A DNA stretch of 11,784 nucleotides from a bacterium (GTDB taxonomy: Bacteria > Patescibacteriota > Minisyncoccia > UBA6257 > GWB1-50-10): contig JAKAHT010000007.1 of NCBI GenBank assembly GCA_021814805.1, positions 1 to 11,784 on the forward strand, read 5' to 3'. The notes beneath the pieces are model-generated. The model saw nothing but the letters and a program-made list of their open reading frames with translations, was not told where the DNA came from and did no database searches. Made by a program: the position numbers and the translations under genes. Positions 1 to 5,537 of this stretch are shown in pieces; position 1 is the stretch's first letter; every line of letters starts with the position of its first letter.

Positions 1-3
1 TTG

Positions 4-74
4 TGGACCTACGGGGAATCGAACCCCGACCTCCTCCATGCCATGGAGATGTAATACCATTTTACTATAGGCCC
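4..74 (-). tRNA. tRNA-Ala, anticodon GGC
   Basis: A complete 71-nt cloverleaf can be folded on the minus strand. The acceptor stem is GGGCCTA with TAGGTCC and contains a G3:U70 wobble pair, the classic identity element for alanyl-tRNA synthetase. The D stem is GTAA/TTAC, the anticodon loop is ATGGCAT (anticodon GGC, reading GCC/GCU), and the T arm is CGGGG-TTCGATT-CCCCG. The discriminator base is A and is followed by CAA, so the CCA tail is not encoded and must be added by a nucleotidyltransferase. It lies 10 nt downstream of tRNA-Val on the same strand, so the two are probably one transcript. Its terminator would lie left of the window. Confidence 0.96.
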
Positions 75-84
75 TTCCGACCGG

Positions 85-156
85 TGGGCGTTAGAGGGAT
101 TGAACCTCTGACCTTTTCAATGTCAATGAAACGCTCTACCACTGAGCTAAACGCCC
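85..156 (-). tRNA. tRNA-Val, anticodon GAC
   Basis: A 72-nt cloverleaf on the minus strand has a perfect 7-bp acceptor stem (GGGCGTT/AACGCCC), D stem GCTC/GAGC with loop AGTGGTA, anticodon loop TTGACAT (anticodon GAC, reading GUC/GUU) and T arm AGAGG-TTCAATC-CCTCT. The discriminator A is followed by CCG, so CCA is not genomically encoded. The mature 5' end is only 2 nt downstream of the stop codon of the 108-aa gene, implying a joint mRNA-tRNA transcript that RNase P would have to cut right behind the stop codon. Confidence 0.96.
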
Positions 157-158
157 AA

Positions 159-485
159 TTATTCCTTATCTTCCTCTAATTTCCTAACAGCTATATTAAT
201 ATCATCGTCCGGATAGCGCAAGCGCGCTTCGATGAAATCTTCTATTCCGAGAGAACCGCCGGCGAGCGGCAAGTTTCCGCCCATAAGTTTTGTGATATGA
301 GTTCTCTTTTCTTTCCCTTTTTCGTCTTTCGTTGTCACAACGTAAGTGTCGGGCGTTTCCTCAAAATCGAATTTAAACCCTTCTTCTCTTAGACGAAGAA
401 CTGTCTGCTTTACTTTTTCAGCGACCTCTTCCGAAACTTTCAAGAGGCGTGACTCCGGGTATTTACGCTCGATTGGCATAATCAA
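159..485 (-). CDS. hypothetical protein, charged, about 106-108 aa
   Basis: I do not recognise this protein. It is short and highly charged. The N-terminal half (residues about 14-36) looks like an amphipathic helix rich in Glu, Lys and Arg. A beta-like stretch follows (DTYVVTTKDEKGKEKRTHI), then a Gly-rich turn (KLMGGNLPLAGGSLGIEDF) and a C-terminal acidic helix. There is no signal peptide, membrane segment or Cys/His cluster, so it is probably soluble and cytoplasmic. Two starts are possible: TTG at 485, 6 nt after a GGAG-like site, or ATG at 479, 12 nt after it. The SD spacing favours TTG; codon preference favours ATG. The stop codon is 2 nt before tRNA-Val, so it probably leads a tRNA transcription unit. 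A role near translation or RNA is possible from context only. Confidence 0.7.
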   Translation of the reverse strand: MIMPIERKYPESRLLKVSEEVAEKVKQTVLRLREEGFKFDFEETPDTYVVTTKDEKGKEKRTHITKLMGGNLPLAGGSLGIEDFIEARLRYPDDDINIAVRKLEEDKE

Positions 486-499
486 ATACTACTCCACAC

Positions 500-528
500 T
501 TGAAAAAAGAGCTATTTTAAAGTATTAC
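500..528 (+). promoter_or_regulatory. promoter of the tRNA-Arg/tRNA-Ser unit
   Basis: TTGAAA at 500-505 and TATTAC at 523-528 are separated by exactly 17 bp, a good sigma-70 type arrangement. The expected start site is near 535, about 7 nt before the mature 5' end of tRNA-Arg at 542. The same short region separates this unit from the divergent 108-aa gene. Confidence 0.6.
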
Positions 529-541
529 TTATCTTACGAGT

Positions 542-613
542 GCCCTCATAGCTCAATGGATAGAGCAGATCCGTCCTAAGGATAAGATGTGGGTTCGATT
601 CCTACTGAGGGCA
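542..613 (+). tRNA. tRNA-Arg, anticodon CCT
   Basis: A 72-nt cloverleaf has a perfect acceptor stem (GCCCTCA/TGAGGGC), D stem GCTC/GAGC with loop AATGGATA, anticodon loop GTCCTAA (anticodon CCT, reading AGG) and T arm GTGGG-TTCGATT-CCTAC. The discriminator is A, followed by CAA, so there is no encoded CCA. The anticodon stem GATCC/GGATA has four pairs and a G-A mismatch at the 27:43 position, a minor irregularity. It is the first gene after the promoter at 500-528, with tRNA-Ser 10 nt downstream. Confidence 0.95.
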
Positions 614-623
614 CAAGGCGAAC

Positions 624-710
624 GGAGGGTTCGCATAGTGGTCTAGTGCGGCGCACTCGAAATGCGCTTGGGGAGAAATCCCCTCGGAGGTTCGAATCCT
701 CCACCCTCCG
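624..710 (+). tRNA. tRNA-Ser, anticodon CGA
   Basis: This is an 87-nt class II tRNA. The acceptor stem is GGAGGGT/ACCCTCC with discriminator G. The anticodon stem GCGCA/TGCGC encloses loop CTCGAAA (anticodon CGA, reading UCG). The long variable arm is a GGGGA/TCCCC hairpin, as expected for serine, and the T arm is GGAGG-TTCGAAT-CCTCC. The following bases are CAG, so CCA is not encoded. It is co-directional with tRNA-Arg. No terminator follows at once; the next one is at 1035-1075. Confidence 0.96.
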
Positions 711-716
711 CAGAAA

Positions 717-821
717 ATGTCGCATTTTATAAAAAGCTACATAATTTATTCTTTGATCGGCGTCGTACTAAGCGCCGTTTATTTATTTGTAATTTATCAT
801 TACGATTTTTTTGGAGAGTGA
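717..821 (+). CDS. candidate 34-aa single-pass membrane peptide
   Basis: ATG at 717 opens a 34-codon frame ending in TGA at 819-821. The peptide starts MSHFIKSY (two basic-type residues), then has a long hydrophobic core of about 20 residues (IIYSLIGVVLSAVYLFVIY), and ends HYDFFGE with two acidic residues. This is a plausible N-in single transmembrane helix. The start is 6 nt after the 3' end of tRNA-Ser, with no Shine-Dalgarno, so the mRNA would be made by processing of the tRNA precursor. I do not recognise a family. It may be chance in AT-rich DNA, but the charge and hydrophobicity pattern is unusually clean for that. Confidence 0.38.
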   Translation: MSHFIKSYIIYSLIGVVLSAVYLFVIYHYDFFGE

Positions 822-847
822 TCGACCGACTTTAAGACAAAAATTAG

Positions 848-856
848 TTATCCACA
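848..856 (+). promoter_or_regulatory. perfect DnaA box (TTATCCACA)
   Basis: TTATCCACA matches the TTATNCACA consensus exactly and is followed by an AT-rich stretch. A specific 9-mer is expected about 0.1 times by chance on both strands of 11.8 kb. It lies just upstream of the TATAAT at 878-883, so it could be a DnaA-responsive regulatory site. It is solitary and dnaA is not nearby, so it is not evidence for an origin. Confidence 0.4.
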
Positions 857-877
857 GATTTTTTAAAAAGAAAATTT

Positions 878-883
878 TATAAT
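878..883 (+). promoter_or_regulatory. candidate -10 element (TATAAT)
   Basis: A perfect TATAAT lies about 80 nt upstream of the lysine-rich peptide frame. The -35 region at 855-860 (CAGATT) is poor, so an activator or another start site would be needed. The predicted start is near 890, inside the AGTAG-ATA-CTACT repeat. Confidence 0.35.
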
Positions 884-961
884 TAATAGTAGATACTACT
901 CAATGCGATTGAAGAGTCGACAATCCAACGTTGAGGTATGTGAAGAAAAATAAATAAAACA

Positions 962-1027
962 ATGGCAGCAAAAAAGAAGGCCAAGAAAACGACGAAAAAG
1001 GCCAAAAAGAGCAGCAAAAAAAGATAA
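962..1027 (+). CDS. candidate 21-aa lysine-rich basic peptide
   Basis: ATG at 962 opens a 21-codon frame ending in TAA at 1025-1027. The product is almost only Lys, Ala, Thr and Ser: MAAKKKAKK, then TTKKAKK, then SSKKR. Twelve of 21 residues are Lys or Arg. It resembles the basic tails of histone H1-like or HU-tail proteins, so binding to DNA or RNA is a reasonable inference, not a demonstrated function. Lys codons are mixed AAA and AAG, and GCC, ACG and AGC codons are used, so it is not a simple poly-A tract. No strong Shine-Dalgarno is seen. The strong terminator begins 8 nt after the stop, which supports a transcript ending here. Confidence 0.45.
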   Translation: MAAKKKAKKTTKKAKKSSKKR

Positions 1028-1034
1028 ACTGCTT

Positions 1035-1075
1035 AAATAATCACCCCTCTCACGAAGAGGGGTGATTATTTTTTT
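1035..1075 (+). terminator. strong rho-independent terminator
   Basis: The arms at 1036-1050 and 1056-1070 form a perfect 15-bp stem (16 bp with the A1035:T1071 pair) around the 5-nt loop CACGA, with a GC-rich core (CACCCCTCT/AGAGGGGTG). Its 3' side runs into TTATTTTTTT, ending at 1075. It ends the plus-strand unit that begins with the tRNA genes or at the TATAAT of 878-883, and insulates htrA from it. Confidence 0.92.
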
Positions 1076-1105
1076 CAAAAACACGATTAAGGTGTAAAAT
1101 ATAAT
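1072..1105 (+). promoter_or_regulatory. candidate htrA promoter
   Basis: Two overlapping options are visible. TTTTCA (1072-1077) is 17 bp from TAAAAT (1095-1100), the -35 lying inside the terminator T-tract. A perfect TATAAT is at 1100-1105, without a good -35, and would give a leader of about 9 nt before ATG 1121. No Shine-Dalgarno is present in either case. Confidence 0.4.
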
Positions 1106-1120
1106 TAATTCAAAACGCTT

Positions 1121-2164
1121 ATGAGTGATTTTAAAACAACCAGGATAATAAAAAACACCATGCCGACAGTTGTCTCGGTAGTCCTTTCCAAAAAAGTTGA
1201 CGATTTAAAAAAGGAACTGGCCAGCTTGAAGCCCGCCGCAAAGAATAAAATAAAAATACCCGAAGAAAAAATAACCTCCGACGGCACCATCGAAATAGGA
1301 GGTGGGTCGGGATTCTTAGTCGATGCTTCCGGCATAGTTTTAACGAACAAACACGTCATCGCCGAGTCAAACGTTAAATATAAAGTTGTAACCGACGAAG
1401 AAGAATCTTTTGAGGCGGAACTTTTAGCGAGAGATCCAGTCGATGACGTGGCTATATTAAAAATAATTTTCCCCGAGAATAAAACAAGGAAATTTCCTTA
1501 CTTGAAATTAGGCAACTCCTCCGATTTGGACTTAGGACAAACGGTACTCGCCATAGGCAATGCTCTGGGTATTTTTAAGAACACCGTTTCCATGGGAATC
1601 ATCTCGGGACTTTCAAGATCGGTCAAGGCCAAGCCGGACCCTAAAGAACCAACCCAAGAAATGCGCGGTCTCATCCAAACAGACGCCGCCATCAATCCTG
1701 GCAACTCCGGCGGTCCTTTGGTTGATATGTCGGGCAAAGTTATCGGCATAAACGCCGCAGTGGTGGCCGGAGCCCAAAATATAAGTTTCGCCATACCGAT
1801 AAACACCGCCAAAAGAGACCTGATTGATCTGAAAAAATTCGGAAGGATAAGAAGACCTCTATTAGGAGTAAGGTATGTAACCTTGAACGAAGAAATAAGC
1901 AAAAAAATGTCTCTGCCGGTCGAATCCGGAGCTTATATCACGAAAGAACATCCAATGGATGAAGCGGTTATTAAGGGCACTCCAGCCGACAAGGCCGGAC
2001 TTAAGGAAAATGACATTATACTCGAGTGGAACGGGAAGCCGATAAAAAACGATTCCATCCAGGATTTACTGGAGAACTCGAAAGTCGGCGACGAAGTCAG
2101 ATTAAAAATATTGAGAGGCAATAAAAATTTCGAAACCTCAGTAATTTTGTCGGAAAGAAAGTAA
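1121..2164 (+). CDS. HtrA/DegP-like trypsin-fold serine protease with one PDZ domain
   Basis: The 347-aa protein has an HtrA layout: a chymotrypsin-fold protease domain (about 8-235) and one C-terminal PDZ domain (about 243-345, with LLGV, GTPADKAGLKENDII and WNGKPI). The catalytic triad is intact: His78 in TNKHVI, Asp109 in DPVDDVAILK and Ser196 in GNSGGP. The GGGSGF motif precedes the His strand. HtrA proteases degrade or refold damaged proteins, usually outside the cytoplasmic membrane. Unusually, there is no signal peptide or membrane anchor: the protein opens directly with the first protease strand (MPTVVSVV). An upstream in-frame TAA at 1106-1108 rules out a longer start. A charged Lys/Glu-rich insertion (24-58) sits where DegP has its LA loop. 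There is no clear Shine-Dalgarno. It converges on the lamin-tail-like gene, 11 nt apart, with no strong terminator between them. Confidence 0.93.
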   Translation: MSDFKTTRIIKNTMPTVVSVVLSKKVDDLKKELASLKPAAKNKIKIPEEKITSDGTIEIGGGSGFLVDASGIVLTNKHVIAESNVKYKVVTDEEESFEAELLARDPVDDVAILKIIFPENKTRKFPYLKLGNSSDLDLGQTVLAIGNALGIFKNTVSMGIISGLSRSVKAKPDPKEPTQEMRGLIQTDAAINPGNSGGPLVDMSGKVIGINAAVVAGAQNISFAIPINTAKRDLIDLKKFGRIRRPLLGVRYVTLNEEISKKMSLPVESGAYITKEHPMDEAVIKGTPADKAGLKENDIILEWNGKPIKNDSIQDLLENSKVGDEVRLKILRGNKNFETSVILSERK

Positions 2165-2175
2165 GCTAAGGCTGC

Positions 2176-3105
2176 TTAATAAGTATACTCGTCTACCAAG
2201 AGGCCGTTTTTATCGAAAAGGAGCACTCTATCGTGGCTTTCATCTAAAGACCAGGTACCCGGTATCCAAGCTATCCATCGGCCGGAAAAAAAGTCGCTGG
2301 AATTAGAATTTTCTCTGTAACAACCGGTGTAATTTATATTGTTCAAAACAGCCTGACAGGCCGGCTCGTTGGAAAAATAACTCACCTGACCGACGGAAGG
2401 CGAAGTGCAGCCACCAAGCGAACTTATAAAATTCTGGCAATCGCCCGTCAAATTGGAAATGTCGGAGTCGCTGTAAGATTTGGCGTAACTGCACTCTAAA
2501 GAGGGGCTGAATTTATAAGTGTTATTCAAAAAACCCATACATTTATTTATTCTCAAATTCTTTCCTATGGGGCTCGTTGAGTTGTATATATCCAAACGTC
2601 CGCCGTTTTTAAGAACTATATCGGAATCCGCGCCGTATCCCCAAGGGTTATAATCGAGAATGGCTTGAGGAATCAAAAGAGAACCGCGATTAGATTTTAT
2701 AGTCCAGCCGGTGACATCAATTCCAGACTTGGAAGAATAAGAAGTGTATAAAGAAACCTGACCGGTATTCCAAAGAGTTCCTGGATAAACACTCCCGACC
2801 GTCACTTCTCCGTAATAAGGCGAGAGATCTTTCAAGGTGAAGCCTTGAGGCGGCGTTATTTGATTTTGCGGGGCAGTTTGAACAACAACTGGCGGACCGG
2901 GAATATAAGGTCTCGCAGTGCTCGTTTCGACATTCAATGAAACAGAGCCTCGGGCGTTGTTTTGAGCCGAGGGAGCCTGGAATCCCAGTTTTAATACCGA
3001 GGCTATATTTTCGAACTTCAGCGATTGTCCCATATTTTTTGCGACAGTGAACAAGGCTATCACCACCAAAATTAAAGCTACTGCTAAAAATAAATATTTG
3101 CCCAT
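2176..3105 (-). CDS. membrane-anchored extracellular protein with lamin-tail-like domain
   Basis: The 309-aa protein has an N-terminal membrane helix (4-22, after MGK), an uncleaved anchor or signal peptide. A low-complexity Pro/Gln/Thr linker follows (45-88), then a beta-rich domain (about 97-309). The end of that domain resembles the lamin tail (LTD, Ig-like) fold: VTGWTIKSNRG, SLLIPQA and the closing RVLLFDKNGLLVDEY. Between these lies an insert with six cysteines (189, 205, 223, 233, 250, 262), consistent with up to three disulfides in an extracytoplasmic domain. The family assignment is by pattern and moderate; related LTD-like secreted proteins are common in Parcubacteria. ATG 3105 is one base after the leuS stop (TGA-T-ATG), so translation is probably coupled. 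I see no catalytic motif; adhesion or cell-surface structure is a guess. Confidence 0.75.
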   Translation of the reverse strand: MGKYLFLAVALILVVIALFTVAKNMGQSLKFENIASVLKLGFQAPSAQNNARGSVSLNVETSTARPYIPGPPVVVQTAPQNQITPPQGFTLKDLSPYYGEVTVGSVYPGTLWNTGQVSLYTSYSSKSGIDVTGWTIKSNRGSLLIPQAILDYNPWGYGADSDIVLKNGGRLDIYNSTSPIGKNLRINKCMGFLNNTYKFSPSLECSYAKSYSDSDISNLTGDCQNFISSLGGCTSPSVGQVSYFSNEPACQAVLNNINYTGCYRENSNSSDFFSGRWIAWIPGTWSLDESHDRVLLFDKNGLLVDEYTY

Positions 3106-3106
3106 A

Positions 3107-5500
3107 TCAAGAAACTAAATTTATTATCTTGCCTTTGATATAAACAACCTTTTTAATACTCCGGTCTCCAAGCGAAGATATTACAGTTTTCAAAGATTTG
3201 GATTTTTCCACGGCTTCTGCTTCCGATGCGTTGGGACTTATAAATATGCTGCCCCGCCTCTTGCCGTTTACTTGAATAACCACCTCCACCGATTCCTCCG
3301 CCAAAAGTTTTTCATCGTAGTGCGGCCAGGGAGAAATGTGTATCGATTTTTTATTACCCAAACACTCCCAAAGTTCTTCGGTGATATGCGGAGCAAAAGG
3401 AGAAAGGATGAGTAAGAAATCTTTCCAGATGCTTTCCGGTATTTTTTCCTCCTCTTGGCAGGCATTCAAAAAAATCATCATGGAACTTATAGCCGTATGG
3501 AAAGCCATTTTTTCTATGTCCTCGCTGACTTTTTTGATTGTGCTATTAAGAAGCTTTTGAAGTTTCTCGTTCTTAGTTTTTCTGATGATTTTTCCGGAGT
3601 GGGCCGTTTCCCAAACCCGGCGAAGGAAACGTTTCACGCCCTCAATGCCTTTGGTATCCCAGGCTATCGCCCGGTCGAACGGTCCCATGAACATCTCGTA
3701 CATCCTCCCGGTGTCGGCGCCGTAATTTTTTACTATGAGGTCGGGGTTTACCACATTGCCTTTTGATTTGGACATCTTTATGCCCCCTTCTCCCAAAATC
3801 ATTCCTTGAGCAGTTCTCTTTTTGTAAGGTTCGCTTCCGGGCACCAATTTCAAGTCGTGTAAAAATTGGTTCCAAAATCTCGAATAAAGCAAATGCAGTG
3901 TCACATGCTCCATGCCGCCGTTGTACCAGTCTATCGGCATCCAGTATTTCATTTTCTTCATCGAAGAAAATTCTTTGTTATTTTTCGGATCGATGTATCT
4001 TAAAAAATACCAACTGGACCCGGCCCAATTTGGCATGGTGTCGGTTTCCCTCTTGGCGCGACCACGACACTTCGGGCATTTGACGTTCACAAAAGACAGA
4101 ACTGAAGCTAGCGGTGATTCGCCGTCATCCCTAGGTTTGTAATTTTTCACCGGCGGCAGGGTAACCGGCAAATCTTTTTCGGGAACCGGGACATAGCCGC
4201 ATTTTTCACAATGGATTACGGGTATAGGTTCGCCCCAATATCTTTGCCTTGAGAAAACCCAGTCGCGCAGGTGATAGTTAACCGTCTTCTTTCCTTTAAC
4301 AAATTTGATTATTTCTTCTTTGGCTCTTTCCGAATCCAGGCCGTCGAACCTGCCGGAATTTACAAGCTTGCCCTTACCTTCCCAAAGCTTGCCGGGCTCT
4401 TCCCCGGATATAACTTCTATAACAGGCAATTTGAACTTTTCGGCGAAATCGTAGTCTCTCGCATCATGCGCCGGGACAGCCATAATGGCCCCTGTGCCGT
4501 ATTCGAACAAAACATAATCAGCTGTCCAAACCGGAATTTCCTTTCCATTAGCCGGATTCACGGCTTTAATACCTTTGAGTTCCACGCCGGTCTTTTCCTT
4601 GCCTTCGGCTGTCCGCTCTTCTTCCGTTTCCACCCTTGCGGTATTTATGTACTTTTCAACTTCATGGTAATTTGCGATCTTTGATTTCAAGATTGAAATC
4701 AACGGATGTTCCGGTGCCAAAACCACGTAAGTCGCCCCAAAAAGAGTATCCGGTCTAGTGGTAAATATGTTAATTTCGAATTCCGAATTTTGAACTTTGA
4801 ATTTTATTTCAGCGCCTTCAGATCGTCCGATCCAGTTTATCTGCTGGGTTTTTATTTCATCCAAATAATCCACCCCTTCAAGGCCCTTTAAAAGCTTGTC
4901 GGCATAAGACGTGATTTTAAGCATCCACTGGGATTTTTTTCTCTTTTCCACTTCGGCTCCGCATCTTTCGCAGCGGCCGCCAATAACTTCTTCATTCGCC
5001 AAGCCGATTTTGTCCATCGGACACCAGTTGATATCTATCTCGGCTTTATAAGCCAAGCCCTTCTTAAAAAATTGCAGGAAGAGCCACTGGGTCCATTTAT
5101 AATATCTCGGATCGGTGGTGTTTATTTCTCGGTTCCAGTCGAAAGAAAATCCCAAACTTTTCAACTGTTTCCTGAAGGTGTCGGTATTTTTTTTGGTAGC
5201 TGCTTTGGGATTAATGCCTGTTTTTATGGCATAGTTTTCGGTCGGCAGACCGAAAGCATCCCAGCCTATCGGGTAAAGAACATTGTACCCCTCCATTCTT
5301 CTCTTCCTCGATATGACATCCATGGCCGTAAAACTTCTTATGTGGCCTACATGAAGCCCTTGCCCGGAAGGGTAAGGGAACTCAACCAAGGAATACCATT
5401 TTTTGCGCTTAGAGAAATCTTTAGCCGAATACAAACCAGATTTTTCCCACACAGATTGCCATTTTTTCTCTATCCGAGCGAAATTATAGCTCTTCATCAT
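3107..5500 (-). CDS. leuS: leucyl-tRNA synthetase
   Basis: This 797-aa class Ia synthetase charges tRNA-Leu with leucine in the cytoplasm. The HIGH motif is HVGH (50-53, in YPSGQGLHVGHI) and KMSKS is at 575-579. The CP1 editing domain is present, with TTRPDT (247-252) and the AVPAHDARDYDF segment carrying the editing Asp349. Zinc-ribbon cysteines are visible at 160/177/180 and 431/434/475/478. The C-terminal domain (about 730-797) ends in VVYIKGKIINLVS. Length is slightly below the 860 aa of E. coli LeuRS. The start is ATG 5500, followed by a second ATG. A TAAAAT -10 lies exactly 7 nt upstream, suggesting a leaderless mRNA; no Shine-Dalgarno is seen. It is 37 bp after tatD and one base before the lamin-tail-like gene. 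Confidence 0.98.
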   Translation of the reverse strand: MMKSYNFARIEKKWQSVWEKSGLYSAKDFSKRKKWYSLVEFPYPSGQGLHVGHIRSFTAMDVISRKRRMEGYNVLYPIGWDAFGLPTENYAIKTGINPKAATKKNTDTFRKQLKSLGFSFDWNREINTTDPRYYKWTQWLFLQFFKKGLAYKAEIDINWCPMDKIGLANEEVIGGRCERCGAEVEKRKKSQWMLKITSYADKLLKGLEGVDYLDEIKTQQINWIGRSEGAEIKFKVQNSEFEINIFTTRPDTLFGATYVVLAPEHPLISILKSKIANYHEVEKYINTARVETEEERTAEGKEKTGVELKGIKAVNPANGKEIPVWTADYVLFEYGTGAIMAVPAHDARDYDFAEKFKLPVIEVISGEEPGKLWEGKGKLVNSGRFDGLDSERAKEEIIKFVKGKKTVNYHLRDWVFSRQRYWGEPIPVIHCEKCGYVPVPEKDLPVTLPPVKNYKPRDDGESPLASVLSFVNVKCPKCRGRAKRETDTMPNWAGSSWYFLRYIDPKNNKEFSSMKKMKYWMPIDWYNGGMEHVTLHLLYSRFWNQFLHDLKLVPGSEPYKKRTAQGMILGEGGIKMSKSKGNVVNPDLIVKNYGADTGRMYEMFMGPFDRAIAWDTKGIEGVKRFLRRVWETAHSGKIIRKTKNEKLQKLLNSTIKKVSEDIEKMAFHTAISSMMIFLNACQEEEKIPESIWKDFLLILSPFAPHITEELWECLGNKKSIHISPWPHYDEKLLAEESVEVVIQVNGKRRGSIFISPNASEAEAVEKSKSLKTVISSLGDRSIKKVVYIKGKIINLVS

Positions 5501-5507
5501 AAAATTT

Positions 5508-5536
5508 ATTTTAGATGAAAATCCATCCTTTTTGAA
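5508..5536 (-). promoter_or_regulatory. leuS promoter, likely leaderless
   Basis: On the minus strand TTCAAA (5536-5531) is 17 bp from TAAAAT (5513-5508). The gap from the -10 to ATG 5500 is exactly 7 nt, so transcription would begin at or next to the start codon. The promoter fits in the short gap behind tatD. Confidence 0.5.
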
Positions 5537-5537
5537 G

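Larger units (their letters stand above)
822..961 (+). other. AT-rich intergenic stretch
   Basis: There is no convincing gene here. It holds one DnaA-box match (848-856), an AT-rich run (about 857-890) with a TATAAT element (878-883), a small perfect inverted repeat AGTAG-ATA-CTACT (888-900) close to the predicted start site, and a weak 5-bp hairpin (917-921 with 930-934). These would form the upstream region and leader of the lysine-rich peptide frame. Confidence 0.5.

Noticed and set aside
822..900. Possible replication origin from the DnaA box and AT-rich DNA
   Set aside because: Only one DnaA box is present, with no cluster or dnaA/dnaN nearby, so I kept it only as a possible regulatory site.
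896..1084. A 62-codon minus-strand frame covering the terminator
   Set aside because: It is the reverse complement of the hairpin and of the lysine-rich frame (Phe/Leu-rich for that reason), with no promoter or ribosome binding site.
2165..2200. Possible bidirectional terminator between htrA and the lamin-tail-like gene
   Set aside because: Only a weak 5-bp TAAGC/GCTTA hairpin without a T-tract is visible.
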